A stretch of DNA of 64,000 nt from NCBI RefSeq assembly GCF_001754075.1, contig NZ_MIEH01000020.1, positions 90,839 through 154,838 on the forward strand, given 5' to 3'. The DNA is from Merdimonas faecis. Lineage in GTDB: Bacteria > Bacillota > Clostridia > Lachnospirales > Lachnospiraceae. The notes under the pieces are model-generated. The model did not search any database. It worked only from the letters and a program-made list of their open reading frames with translations, and was not told the DNA's origin. Positions within the stretch are counted from its first letter, which is position 1. Each line of letters starts with the position of its first letter. Both the position numbers and the translations under genes were made by a program. This document shows positions 16,934 to 25,980 of this stretch, piece by piece.

Positions 16934-18316
16934 CTACCGTTCTTCCATCCTTACATAATCCCGGTACGGTGCCAGCGGCTTGTATGCCGGACGGATAATC
17001 TTATCTACATTGATCAGCTCTTCCAGTCTGTGGGCGCTCCATCCTACGATACGGGCAGCCGCAAAGATTGGTGTGTACAGAGCTGACGGAATTCCCAGCA
17101 TACTGTAAACCAGGCCGCTGTAGAAGTCTACGTTGGCATTTACACCTTTATAGATCTTTCTCTTTTCAGCAATGACCTCCGGCGCCATGTTCTCTACCAT
17201 CTCATAAAGGGCGTATTCCTTTTCATAGCCTTTTTCTTTCGCCAGCTTCTGAACAAATTCCTTGAAGATATCCGCTCTTGGGTCAGATACAGAATAGATC
17301 GCATGTCCCATTCCATAGATCAGGCCCTTCTTGTCAAATGCCTGTTTCTCCAGCAGCTGTACCAGGTAATTGCGTACTTCATCTCTGTCTTCCCAGTCAT
17401 GTACCTTTTCTTTCATATCCTCGAACATCTGGGTTACTTTGATATTCGCACCGCCGTGCTTCGGTCCCTTTAAGGACGCCATCGCCGCGGCGATCGTAGA
17501 ATATGTATCGGTACCGGAGGATGTTACCACGTGTGTCGTGAACGTGGAGTTATTTCCTCCGCCGTGATCCATATGAAGCACCAGAGCCATATCCAGGATC
17601 CTGGCCTCCAGCTTCGTATATTGACGGTCTTCTCTCAACATCATCAGGATATTTTCCGCCGTGGACAGCTCCGGTGACGGCGCATAGATAAACAAGTCAT
17701 CGCCCAGACGGTAGTTATATGCATGATACCCGTAAACCATCAGCATCGGGAACTGGCTGATCAGGTTCAGGCACTGGCGCAGCACGTTGGGGATCGATGT
17801 GTCATCCGCCTTGGCATCATAAGAATACAGGCTTAAGATCGACCTGGACAGGCTGTTCATCATATCCCGGCTTGGCGCCTTCATGATCACGTCTCTGACA
17901 AAGGTAGGCGGCAGCGTCCGGCGTTCTACCAGAGTCTTGTGGAAAGTAGCAAGCTCCTCTTCATTTGGAAGCTCTCCGAAAAGCAGAAGGTAGGAGATCT
18001 CCTCAAATCCGTAATGGTCTTCCTGAAGGAACCCTTTGACCAGGTCTTTGATATTATAGCCACGGTAATACAGATTTCCTGCACAAGGCACTTCTTTCCC
18101 ATCCACAACTTTAGTGGCACATACGTCGGAAATATTGGTCAGTCCTGCAAGCACACCTTTTCCGTTCAGGTCACGCAGTCCCCGCTTCACCTCGTACTTC
18201 GTATACAGCTCTTTATTTATGGCATTTTTTTCTTCACATACCTTAGCAAAGTGCTCGATCTCTGGTGTCACCTCAAATAATGAATACTCTTTTAATGAAA
18301 AATCTTTGTTCGCCAT
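16934..18316 (-). CDS. citrate synthase family protein
   Basis: 460 residues, the length of clostridial citrate/2-methylcitrate synthases. It has conserved CAGNLYYRGYNIKDLVKGF, the His region MDHGGGNNSTFTTHV near 248, KGPKHGGANIKV near 285 and the Asp region SVSDPRADIF near 344, covering the His-His-Asp catalytic set. It condenses acetyl-CoA with oxaloacetate, probably as the entry to the oxidative branch toward glutamate. No aconitase or isocitrate dehydrogenase genes are adjacent. The ATG at 18316 is preferred over the GTG at 18325 because AAGGAAAGG is correctly spaced only for the former. Confidence 0.88.
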   Translation of the reverse strand: MANKDFSLKEYSLFEVTPEIEHFAKVCEEKNAINKELYTKYEVKRGLRDLNGKGVLAGLTNISDVCATKVVDGKEVPCAGNLYYRGYNIKDLVKGFLQEDHYGFEEISYLLLFGELPNEEELATFHKTLVERRTLPPTFVRDVIMKAPSRDMMNSLSRSILSLYSYDAKADDTSIPNVLRQCLNLISQFPMLMVYGYHAYNYRLGDDLFIYAPSPELSTAENILMMLREDRQYTKLEARILDMALVLHMDHGGGNNSTFTTHVVTSSGTDTYSTIAAAMASLKGPKHGGANIKVTQMFEDMKEKVHDWEDRDEVRNYLVQLLEKQAFDKKGLIYGMGHAIYSVSDPRADIFKEFVQKLAKEKGYEKEYALYEMVENMAPEVIAEKRKIYKGVNANVDFYSGLVYSMLGIPSALYTPIFAAARIVGWSAHRLEELINVDKIIRPAYKPLAPYRDYVRMEER

Positions 18317-18347
18317 TTGCTTCACCCTTTCCTTTTTTCTTTATATC

Positions 18348-19241
18348 TTAAGGGCCTGATCCCTCCTGGATCTGTTCCCATAGATAGTCTGCAAGCTTTG
18401 CAAATTCCTCCAGCTTAAGCGCCTCTCCCCGTACGCCCGCACCTTTCCCGAGGCGCTCGATACCTTCTGTGATCTTATCTTTTGGGAGGGAAAACTGGCC
18501 GGAATTATTGAGACCATTTGCCAGCGTTTTTCTTCTCTGATTGAAAGAAGCTCTGATGATATGAAACAAGAACTTTTCGTTTTTCACACTCACCGGCGGA
18601 TGCTCATGCTTTCTCAGCTGAATAACAGCAGAGCCCACTTTGGGCCGGGGCATGAAACAGTTGGGCGGAACATTTGCTACAATATAGGGGCTTGCATAAT
18701 ACTGAACCGCCAGCGATAACGCGCCGTAGTCTTTGCTCCCTGGTCCGCTCTGCATCCGGTCTGCTACTTCTTTTTGCACCATCACTGTGATACTCTCCAT
18801 CGGGACATGCTCCTCGAACAGTCCCATGATAATCGGTGTCGTAATATAATAGGGAAGATTCGCCACGATCTTAATAGGCCTTCCCCCATTCTCACGCTCT
18901 GTAAGAGCACGAATATCCAGTTTTAAAACGTCTTCATTTATAACCTGAACATTCTCATATTCTCCCAGTGTATCTGCCAGTATCGGAATCAGATTCTTAT
19001 CTATCTCTACCGCAATTACTTTTCCCGCAGCTTCCGCAAGATACTGCGTCATCGTACCAATCCCCGGACCAATCTCCAGCACGAGATCATCTTTTGTAAT
19101 ATTGGCTGCTTTTATAATCTTGTCTAATACATGGGTATCAATCAGGAAATTCTGACCGAACTTTTTTTGAAATGAGAAGTTGTATTTTTGCAGGATTTCT
19201 ATCGTATTCTTTGGATTTCCCAGTGTTGGACCGCTCATCAT
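18348..19241 (-). CDS. rsmA: 16S rRNA (adenine1518/1519-N6) dimethyltransferase
   Basis: 297 residues with the full KsgA/RsmA pattern: KKFGQNFLID near the N-terminus, SAM motif LEIGPGIGTMTQYL near 58, the catalytic NLPYYI near 127 and the C-terminal KVGSAVIQL plus FNQRRKTLANGL region. It dimethylates two adenines of the 3' hairpin of 16S rRNA late in 30S assembly. Two consecutive ATGs (19241 and 19238) are possible; the TGGAG site is slightly better spaced for the second. Confidence 0.95.
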   Translation of the reverse strand: MMSGPTLGNPKNTIEILQKYNFSFQKKFGQNFLIDTHVLDKIIKAANITKDDLVLEIGPGIGTMTQYLAEAAGKVIAVEIDKNLIPILADTLGEYENVQVINEDVLKLDIRALTERENGGRPIKIVANLPYYITTPIIMGLFEEHVPMESITVMVQKEVADRMQSGPGSKDYGALSLAVQYYASPYIVANVPPNCFMPRPKVGSAVIQLRKHEHPPVSVKNEKFLFHIIRASFNQRRKTLANGLNNSGQFSLPKDKITEGIERLGKGAGVRGEALKLEEFAKLADYLWEQIQEGSGP

Positions 19242-19398
19242 TACACTCCAGTATAAAAAGTATATTAGTAATTATACAATATTTTAGAGCTTTATGATAT
19301 AGCAAAAAGTAAAAATAATAATTAAGAATAAATGAATTTTTTGAAAACAATTTAGAATTTCTGTGATTTCATGATGGTTTCTGATCAGATTCCGGTGT

Positions 19399-19623
19399 TC
19401 AGACATCCTTTTCCTCTTCGCTCTCCAGCTTCAGGATATCTTCAACTCCACATTCCAGGCAGTCACAAATCTTGGCAAGTGTATGCAGATCAACTCTTAC
19501 CACTTTATTTTTGCAGTAATTATTCAGCTGTGTCCTCTGGAGTCTGCAGGTATAGCACAGTTGTGTCTTACTGACTCCCTTTTCGGCTAAAACGCGCTCC
19601 AGGTCAATCCTTATCTTGCTCAT
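19399..19623 (-). CDS. small XRE-family (Cro/CI) transcriptional regulator
   Basis: 74 residues, essentially one helix-turn-helix domain (LERVLAEKGVSKTQLCYTCRLQRTQLNNYCKNKVVRVDLHTLAKICDCLECGVEDIL) with an acidic tail. The recognition helix region LQRTQLNNYC is unusually Cys-rich. The second ATG (19623) is spaced better from GGTGGG than the first (19629). It is divergent from a small membrane protein gene, and the interval between them carries two copies of an ATACACTGTA repeat that may be its operator. Confidence 0.78.
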   Translation of the reverse strand: MSKIRIDLERVLAEKGVSKTQLCYTCRLQRTQLNNYCKNKVVRVDLHTLAKICDCLECGVEDILKLESEEEKDV

Positions 19624-19693
19624 AATCATCCCACCATACCGTTTCTTCTGTTAAGTATACCCATATTTTTGTTGAAAAAATAGATATATTAAC

Positions 19694-19718
19694 ATACACT
19701 GTAATTAGATACACTGTA
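19694..19718. promoter_or_regulatory. tandem ATACACTGTA repeat, candidate operator
   Basis: Two identical 10-bp copies (19694-19703 and 19709-19718) are separated by ATTAG. Each contains TACA-C-TGTA, a palindrome about one central base, so each can bind a dimer, with 15-bp centre spacing. Position between the divergent XRE regulator and the membrane protein gene suggests autoregulation. Confidence 0.5.
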
Positions 19719-19749
19719 TTCTTTAACGCAGATATCAGAGAGGTTTTAT

Positions 19750-20082
19750 ATGAAGCGAAATAAAAAACGGTACCTGACCGGAGTTCTCCTTCTGATCCTG
19801 GCTACATTTATATATATAGAAGCACAGCCATATGAAGTCGTTTCTTCCTCTGTCTTTTCCTCCTCTGATCTGACAGAAACCCGGCTGTATGTGATCATGA
19901 ATACGCTGCTTCCGGCAGAGGAAGCGTCATTTGCGAAGAACGTCATCTCGGATTACCAAAAAATAAATGGCCCCCGTGGAAAAGCCAGCTATGAGTTACG
20001 GCTCTACCGCACGGAGGTCCATTATAAACTTCATATTGAATATACTGTTATTGTCTGTGATGCAGACGGACAGGTATTATAG
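19750..20082 (+). CDS. small membrane-anchored protein of unknown function
   Basis: 110 residues: a basic N-terminus (KRNKKR), one membrane span (about 9-24, YLTGVLLLILATFIYI) and an outer domain of about 80 residues with no motif I recognise. AGAGG lies 6 nt before the ATG. The gene starts 31 bp after the ATACACTGTA repeats and diverges from the XRE gene, which makes it a likely target of that regulator. No homology is claimed. Confidence 0.6.
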   Translation: MKRNKKRYLTGVLLLILATFIYIEAQPYEVVSSSVFSSSDLTETRLYVIMNTLLPAEEASFAKNVISDYQKINGPRGKASYELRLYRTEVHYKLHIEYTVIVCDADGQVL

Positions 20083-20103
20083 CCATCCTCTTCCCTGCCT
20101 ACA

Positions 20104-20868
20104 TCACACCAGGCCATACAGATCTTTGGCATTTCGTTCAGTCTGCGATACAACCTCCTCGAAGCTGACCTGCTTAAGCGCAGCGATTTCTTCCGCTACA
20201 TAAGGAAGATAAAGAGAAGAATTCCGTTTTCCCCGGTAAGGCACCGGAGCCAGATACGGGCAGTCCGTCTCAAGCACGATGGAGGTCAGCGGGATTTCCT
20301 CTACTGTCTCTTTTAGCTTTCTTGCATTTTTAAACGTGACGACACCGCCGACTCCGATATAGTATCCCATCTTTACATATTCTTTTGCCATTTCAGCAGA
20401 GTAGGAGTAACAGTGGATGACTCCCTTCAGTCCTTTTCCGTACCCCTTCATCACTTCCATCGTATCCGCGGCCGCCTCCCGGCTGTGGATCAGTACCGGC
20501 AGCCCCAGCTTTCTTGCGAGCTCCAGCTGACGGATGAACCAGTGGCGCTGCTCTTCCCGGGCTTCTTTATCCCAGTAATAGTCAAGCCCGATCTCTCCTA
20601 TGGCCACCACCTTGGGATCTTCGCAGAGTTTCCGCATTTCTTCCAGCCGTTCTTCATTCAGCGCTCCTACCTCATCCGGATGGACGCCCACCGCCGCATA
20701 CATAAACGGGTACGCCTGAACCATATCCACCACCCGCCGGCATGAATCGTAAGATGCGCTGACATTCACGATCGTGCCGATGCCGCCGGCGGCCATGGAG
20801 CGTAAGATCTCGTCCCTGTCCTGGTCGAATTGCTCGTCATCATAATGCGCGTGTGTTTCGAAAATCAT
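20104..20868 (-). CDS. tatD: TatD-family metal-dependent hydrolase (DNase)
   Basis: 254 residues with the TatD metal ligands in order: HAHYDDEQF at the N-terminus, VGVHPDEV, IGEIGLDYYWD, IHSREAA, HCYSYS and ETDCPYLAP near the C-terminus. TatD proteins are 3'-5' exonucleases active in DNA repair and fragmentation. The start overlaps the ddh stop by 4 bp (ATGA), so the two are translationally coupled. Confidence 0.93.
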   Translation of the reverse strand: MIFETHAHYDDEQFDQDRDEILRSMAAGGIGTIVNVSASYDSCRRVVDMVQAYPFMYAAVGVHPDEVGALNEERLEEMRKLCEDPKVVAIGEIGLDYYWDKEAREEQRHWFIRQLELARKLGLPVLIHSREAAADTMEVMKGYGKGLKGVIHCYSYSAEMAKEYVKMGYYIGVGGVVTFKNARKLKETVEEIPLTSIVLETDCPYLAPVPYRGKRNSSLYLPYVAEEIAALKQVSFEEVVSQTERNAKDLYGLV

Positions 20869-21851
20869 AATAACTCTGCTCTCTGCTGCTCTGGGGTTTT
20901 CATGGACAGCAGTGCAGGCGCGATATCAAATACGGTTTTTGCGCCATTTTCTCCCGCCTTAGAAAGCCGATACGCCGCTCTTGCGTAACATACCAGAACA
21001 CTTGCCGTAAATTCCGGGTTGGAATCCAGCTTTAAGGAATACTCGATGATATGCTTGCTTCCTTCTGTCCCTGTCTCACCGCTTCTGATCACAAATCCCC
21101 CGTGCGGCATACTGCTGTGCTGCTCTTTTAATTCTTCCTCTGTAATAAAGGTTACGGTAGTATCATATTCGTCAAAGTAATTCGGCATGGTCTTGATCGC
21201 CTCTTCGATGGCTTTAAGATCCGCTCCCTCTTCCGGTACTACATAGCACTCCCGCAGATGCTTTTCGCGAGTCGTAAGCTCCGGCTCACTTCCGCTTCTG
21301 ACACGGTCTACTGCTGCCTCGATCGGAACAGTATACTGGATCGCGTTTTTCACTCCCTCGATCCGGCGGATCGCATCAGAGTGTCCCTGGCTGACGCCTT
21401 TTCCCCAGAAGGTATAGGTGCTTCCCTGTACCAGGATGGATTCTGCATACAGACGGTTCAAAGAGAACATTCCCGGATCCCAGCCTACGGAAATGATTCC
21501 CACATTTCCACCAGCCTTTGCCGCTTTATCCACATTTTCAAAATACTCCGGAATTCTTGCGTGGGTATCAAAGCTGTCGATGGTATTGAAATCTGCAGCG
21601 ATCTGCGGTCCCATCACCGGAAGATCTGTAGCGGATCCGCCGCAGAGTACCATAACATCAATCTCACCCTTCATAGATTTCATATCTTCCATTGTCTTTA
21701 CAACAGCTGTCTCTGTCGCAATCTTCACAGAAGCCGGATCTCTCCTGGTAAATACTGCTGCAAGCTCCATATCCTCATTACGTGCAATGGCTTTTTCCAC
21801 ACCTTTTCCAATATTTCCATATCCTACAATACCAATTCTGATTTTATCCAC
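20865..21851 (-). CDS. ddh: meso-diaminopimelate D-dehydrogenase
   Basis: 328 residues. An N-terminal NADP-binding GYGNIGKGVEKAI motif is followed by conserved FTRRDP, VMVLCGGSATDLP, GNVGIISVGWDPGMFS and WGKGVSQGHSDAIRRI segments typical of Ddh. The enzyme makes meso-DAP directly from tetrahydrodipicolinate, ammonium and NADPH, a one-step route to lysine and peptidoglycan used by some Clostridia. AAGGAGG lies upstream of the ATG. It is followed by tatD in the same unit. Confidence 0.93.
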   Translation of the reverse strand: MDKIRIGIVGYGNIGKGVEKAIARNEDMELAAVFTRRDPASVKIATETAVVKTMEDMKSMKGEIDVMVLCGGSATDLPVMGPQIAADFNTIDSFDTHARIPEYFENVDKAAKAGGNVGIISVGWDPGMFSLNRLYAESILVQGSTYTFWGKGVSQGHSDAIRRIEGVKNAIQYTVPIEAAVDRVRSGSEPELTTREKHLRECYVVPEEGADLKAIEEAIKTMPNYFDEYDTTVTFITEEELKEQHSSMPHGGFVIRSGETGTEGSKHIIEYSLKLDSNPEFTASVLVCYARAAYRLSKAGENGAKTVFDIAPALLSMKTPEQQRAELL

Positions 21852-21903
21852 AATGTTTTCCTCCTTTTATCCACATTGGTCTTTTGTTATCCACATTATT
21901 TTG

Positions 21904-21945
21904 CATTGGGGACGGGGGATTTTCAAAAATCCCCCGTCCCCAATG
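21904..21945. repeat. REP-like palindrome, copy 3 (GGGGACGGGGG variant)
   Basis: 20-bp inverted arms (21904-21923 and 21926-21945) with core TTGGGGACGGGGGATTTT. It is shorter than the other copies and differs in its core (GGGGACGGGGG rather than GGGGACGTACAC). It ends 2 bp from the metG stop codon. Confidence 0.85.
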
Positions 21946-21947
21946 GA

Positions 21948-23885
21948 TTAGCAAATTTCCGCACCTGCGGGCATATCCCTTTCCGGGGTCATGAGCGCCA
22001 GATTACCGTCGGCATCTTCCGCACACAGCAGCATGCCTTCAGACAGCACTCCTGCCAGCTTCGCCGGCTTTAAGTTTACCAGCACCATAACTTTCTTTCC
22101 AACCATCTCTTCGGCTGTATAATGTGCCTTGATACCGGACACGATCTGCTTCACCTGGCTTCCGATCTTAACCTGGGAGCAGAGAAGCTTTCTGGACTTC
22201 TTCACTTCCTCGCAGGCGATGATCTCGCCTACCTGGAACTGCATTTTGCCAAAGTCCTCGAAGGTAATCTCCGGCTTCGCTTCGATATCAATTACCTCGG
22301 CGGCATCTCCGGCCTCCTCGCCTGCCTCATCCCCGGCTGCTTCTTCTACCGGCGGATGCAGCTCTTCTACTTTCTTCATGACCTCATCAATATCCAGTCT
22401 TGCAAAAAGGATCTCCGGCTTCTCACATACCTTGCCGTCACCCAGCTGTGCTTCGATCTTATCGGCAGTCTCCGGCATGAATGGCCGCAGTTCCTCCGCA
22501 CCGACTTTGATGGTTTCGATCAGGTTTGCAAGCACTGTCTCCAGACGGTCTTTTTTCGCCTCGTCTTTTGCCAGCACCCATGGTGTGGTTTCGTCAATAT
22601 ATTTATTGCAGCGCTTAAACAGATTGAAAATCTCTGTAATCGCATCTGCCACACGGAGGTTGTCCATCTTTGCATCTACCTTTGCGGAAAGCTCTCCTGC
22701 CATTCTTGCCAGGTCGTCGTCAAATACCTTTTCCGCCTCATCGGCCACGCCTTTGTTCGTCACCGTGCCGCCAAAATATTTATTGGTCATTGAGATCGTC
22801 CGGTTCACCAGGTTGCCCAGGGTATTGGCCAGATCCGCATTCATTCTCTCTACCATCAGCTCCCAGGTGATCACACCGTCATTATCAAACGGCATCTCAT
22901 GCAGTACGAAATAACGCACGGCATCCACGCCGAAGAAATCCACAAGCTCATCTGCATACAGCACATTTCCCTTGGACTTGCTCATCTTGCCGTCGCCCTG
23001 CAGCAGCCACGGATGCCCGAATACCTGCTTTGGCAGCGGCAGATCCAGCGCCATCAGGAAGATCGGCCAGTAAATCGTATGGAAACGGATGATATCCTTA
23101 CCGATCAGGTGCAGGTCTGCCGGCCAGTTTTTCTTGAACATCTCGGAGCTTTCCCCATCGCACTCATAGCCGATTCCGGTGATATAGTTCGTCAGCGCAT
23201 CCAGCCATACATACACCACATGCTTCGGATCAAAATCCACCGGAATTCCCCACTTAAATGAGGTTCTGGATACACACAGATCCTGAAGTCCCGGAAGCAG
23301 GAAGTTGTTCATCATCTCATTTTTCCGGGATACCGGCTGGATAAACTCCGGATGCTTATTGATATGATCGATCAGCCGGTCCGCATATTTGCTCATACGG
23401 AAAAAATACGCCTCTTCCTTCGCCGGCTTTACCTCGCGCCCGCAGTCCGGACATTTGCCGTCCACCAGCTGGGACTCGGTCCAGAAGGATTCACAGGGCG
23501 TACAGTAGAGTCCCTCATAGGATCCTTTGTAAATATCTCCCTGATCGTACAGCTTCTTAAAAATCTTCTGTACCTGCTTTTCATGATCCTCATCCGTAGT
23601 CCGGATAAATTTATCATAGGATGTATTCATCAGATCCCAGATATTTTTGATCTCCCCGGCCACCTGGTCTACAAATTCCTTTGGCGTTACTCCGGCTTCC
23701 GCAGCCTTCAGCTCGATCTTCTGCCCGTGCTCGTCAGTTCCGGTCTGGAAGAATACATCGAACCCCCGGCTCCTTTTGTACCTGGCGATCGCATCTGCCA
23801 GCACCGCCTCATAAGTATTTCCGATGTGCGGCTTTCCAGATGTGTAGGCAATCGCTGTCGTAATGTAATACTTCTGCTTTTCCAT
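21948..23885 (-). CDS. metG: methionyl-tRNA synthetase
   Basis: 645 residues from MEKQKYYITTAIAY. It has the HIGH-type motif KPHIGNTYEA, a zinc knuckle with CTPCESF near 127 and CPDCG near 143, the KMSKSKGN loop near 300, an anticodon-binding helical region and a C-terminal OB-fold tRNA-binding domain (about 543-645, FGKMQFQVGEIIACEEVKKS). An acidic linker rich in Glu and Ala joins the last two. AAGGAGAG is 8 nt before 23885; the open frame to 24038 is T-box leader. Expression is controlled by that T-box. Confidence 0.96.
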   Translation of the reverse strand: MEKQKYYITTAIAYTSGKPHIGNTYEAVLADAIARYKRSRGFDVFFQTGTDEHGQKIELKAAEAGVTPKEFVDQVAGEIKNIWDLMNTSYDKFIRTTDEDHEKQVQKIFKKLYDQGDIYKGSYEGLYCTPCESFWTESQLVDGKCPDCGREVKPAKEEAYFFRMSKYADRLIDHINKHPEFIQPVSRKNEMMNNFLLPGLQDLCVSRTSFKWGIPVDFDPKHVVYVWLDALTNYITGIGYECDGESSEMFKKNWPADLHLIGKDIIRFHTIYWPIFLMALDLPLPKQVFGHPWLLQGDGKMSKSKGNVLYADELVDFFGVDAVRYFVLHEMPFDNDGVITWELMVERMNADLANTLGNLVNRTISMTNKYFGGTVTNKGVADEAEKVFDDDLARMAGELSAKVDAKMDNLRVADAITEIFNLFKRCNKYIDETTPWVLAKDEAKKDRLETVLANLIETIKVGAEELRPFMPETADKIEAQLGDGKVCEKPEILFARLDIDEVMKKVEELHPPVEEAAGDEAGEEAGDAAEVIDIEAKPEITFEDFGKMQFQVGEIIACEEVKKSRKLLCSQVKIGSQVKQIVSGIKAHYTAEEMVGKKVMVLVNLKPAKLAGVLSEGMLLCAEDADGNLALMTPERDMPAGAEIC

Positions 23886-23911
23886 TGATACACTCTCCTT
23901 CAATTGTTCCA

Positions 23912-24243
23912 TAAAATAAAAAAACCCTGGCCTCTCTATCGGAATAGAAAAGTCAGAGAAGACGGGAAAACCCGTGTTACCACTTCTGTTCACCTCCGCC
24001 TCACGGCGAAAGGCCTTCGCAGGTGCCTTTTGCAGCACCCTCCGCTTTAAAGGGCGGATCCCTTTGCAGGCTTACAATCCCGGATAAGACGTCCATGTCC
24101 GTAACCGCTCATTGCTCACCCGCACCGCTCAAAAGCCATCTTCCGTCAGCTTCTGACCTGCTCCTTCTCAGCTTACCGGAGCATCTCTGTAAAGTCTCTA
24201 CAGACGTACTCTCTTTTTCAACGCGTTTCCATGATTTGTTTAA
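23912..24243 (-). promoter_or_regulatory. T-box leader (Met) of metG
   Basis: On the minus strand the leader shows an AGTA motif near its 5' end, then GTCTGT pairing with ACGGAC, and directly after that the triplet ATG (24096-24094), a methionine specifier. The T-box bulge region GTGGTAACACGGG (23984-23971) carries TGGT, complementary to an ACCA tRNA 3' end. It is followed by a terminator hairpin (CTTCTCT/AGAGAGG) and a run of seven Ts. Uncharged tRNA-Met would stabilise the antiterminator and turn metG on. Confidence 0.85.
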
Positions 24244-24244
24244 A

Positions 24245-24274
24245 ATCCTAGCATATCCGAAGACCGGCTGTCAA
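24245..24274 (-). promoter_or_regulatory. promoter of the metG T-box transcript
   Basis: On the minus strand TTGACA (24274-24269) and TAGGAT (24250-24245) are separated by 18 bp. This places the transcript start near 24238, at the start of the T-box stem I. Confidence 0.75.
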
Positions 24275-24317
24275 GCATTTCCCCGTAAAATTCCAGTACG
24301 TCCTGTCTGCCGCACCC

Positions 24318-24998
24318 TTAGATTCCCCGGAAGATCTCCCGCGTAAACCTGCCCTGCCGGATGGCTTCTGCCAGCTCCTGTCCGTCCTCTGGCAGCTTTT
24401 CAAATCCTACGCAGCAGCTGGCCAGATCCTGCACTTGATGGAAATCCGAGCCTGCAGTACCGGGAAGCCCTGCCTGTTCTCCCAGCGCCCGGGCCAGATC
24501 ATTGTGGGAATCATGGCGTGGATTGCCGTTAAAAATCTCGATGCCGTGAAGGCATTCCGGATCCGCCGGAAAACATACGGATCTGAAAGGGTGAGCCTGT
24601 ATAATGGTCAGCCCTTCTTTTTCGGCAATCTGATACAAATCAGGAAGCTCTTTTTCATAAATCCAGGGATATTTCTGAAAAAATTCTTCCGTCATGCCAT
24701 ATACCAGAAAATCATTTTCATCATGAGGAAAGCGGATCTCCATTCCTAAATATACCTGGAATCCGCTCCCGGCACTTTCTGCCGTCTCCTTTGCCAGCCG
24801 CCATCCTTCCAGGAAACGGCTGCAGATATCCTCCCACGGCCCTTCTTTCCCGCAGGCATATTCGCTGAAATGATCGGTGACCGCAAGACCTGCATAGCCT
24901 TGCTCTATATACATCCGCACGCCGTCTTTCGCGGGCACCTTCCCGCACCGGCTGGACTCGTCTGTATGAAAATGCAGCTCTACTTTTTTCATTTCCAT
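24318..24998 (-). CDS. PHP-domain phosphoesterase
   Basis: 226 residues with PHP metal ligands: HFHTDESSRCG at the N-terminus, VTDHFSEYA, GMEIRFPH, IQAHPFR near the middle and TAGSDFHQ near the C-terminus. PHP proteins of this size include histidinol phosphatase-like and nucleic acid phosphoesterases; substrate unknown. The frame begins at 25010, but MEMKKVELHF at 24998 has GAGGA close upstream. A second, different PHP gene lies 1 kb away (25981-26772), with an RpiR regulator between them. Confidence 0.82.
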   Translation of the reverse strand: MEMKKVELHFHTDESSRCGKVPAKDGVRMYIEQGYAGLAVTDHFSEYACGKEGPWEDICSRFLEGWRLAKETAESAGSGFQVYLGMEIRFPHDENDFLVYGMTEEFFQKYPWIYEKELPDLYQIAEKEGLTIIQAHPFRSVCFPADPECLHGIEIFNGNPRHDSHNDLARALGEQAGLPGTAGSDFHQVQDLASCCVGFEKLPEDGQELAEAIRQGRFTREIFRGI

Positions 24999-25095
24999 GA
25001 TTCCTCGCATAATTTAAAGAAAATTTTATCTGTTTTTTTCATTTTTATGGTACTATAATATCACGCAAAAAGGCTTTGTAAAGAAGGTATTTGTT

Positions 25096-25938
25096 ATGAA
25101 TGATTTTTTTTCATCAAAGGCTCCCTCTGAATTTACCAAAACAGAACGCCGGATTATGAACTATATTCTGGAAAACCCGGCAGACTTTATCCACATGTCT
25201 ATCGGCGAAGCCGCAAGGCGGGTAGGTACTTCTGAACCCACCATTTCCCGTTTTGCCAGACACTGCGGATATTCCGATTTTAAAGAGCTGAAAACTGCTC
25301 TCCTTGAAAGACAGGAGGAAATCCATTCTCCGGCCCGGAAGCTGGCTTCCTCCATGGAACGTCCCGACACCTCTTCGCTGGAAGGGATGCTGCGGTATCA
25401 GCAGTTCTGCATCGAAAAAACTCTTTCATTTTTGAATACAAAAGACGTAGAAGACGCCATAAGTGCTATCATAAAAGCAAGACGGATCTACATCCATGCC
25501 AAAGGAGCCGCTCTTTCCATGGCCCAGCTCCTGAAATTCCGGCTGACCAGGTTCGGCCTTTCACTTACCATCCTGCCACCAGGAAGCTCAGAGCTTTTTG
25601 AAGAAATGAACTTTATCACCCCGGAAGACCTGCTTATTCTCTTTGGATTCCAAAACATTCCAAGAGAAGCCAGAGTTCTTCTGGATTACCGGGAAAAAAC
25701 CGGCTGTCCTGCTATTCTCTTCACCAGCCGGATCTGTGACTCTGCCTCCGGGGACGGGATCATTCCTCTTTATATTTACCGGGGAGAGCCCACAGAATAT
25801 CATTCCATGGCCGCTCCGTCCGCACTGCTGGATGCTCTGGTCCTCCTGACCGGCCAGCGTCTGGGCAGCCGTTCCAAAGAAACCTTAGATGAAATCTTCC
25901 GGCTGAAAGAGCACTATAAAGCCGACATCCCCCGGTAG
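25096..25938 (+). CDS. RpiR/MurR-family transcriptional regulator
   Basis: 280 residues. An N-terminal helix-turn-helix (FTKTERRIMNYILENPADFIHMSIGEAARRVGTSEPTISRFARHCGYSDFKELKTAL) is joined to a SIS domain (about 120-250, ARRIYIHAKGAALSMAQLLKFRL). Such regulators sense phosphosugars or related phosphorylated ligands. It is alone on the plus strand, convergent with the PHP-ECF operon and close to both PHP genes, so it is the best candidate regulator for them. AAGAAGG precedes the ATG and a TATAAT is at 25054-25059. Confidence 0.88.
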   Translation: MNDFFSSKAPSEFTKTERRIMNYILENPADFIHMSIGEAARRVGTSEPTISRFARHCGYSDFKELKTALLERQEEIHSPARKLASSMERPDTSSLEGMLRYQQFCIEKTLSFLNTKDVEDAISAIIKARRIYIHAKGAALSMAQLLKFRLTRFGLSLTILPPGSSELFEEMNFITPEDLLILFGFQNIPREARVLLDYREKTGCPAILFTSRICDSASGDGIIPLYIYRGEPTEYHSMAAPSALLDALVLLTGQRLGSRSKETLDEIFRLKEHYKADIPR

Positions 25939-25980
25939 ATTTCCTGCCATTCCTTCTTATATTAAAGATATTTGCCTTGT

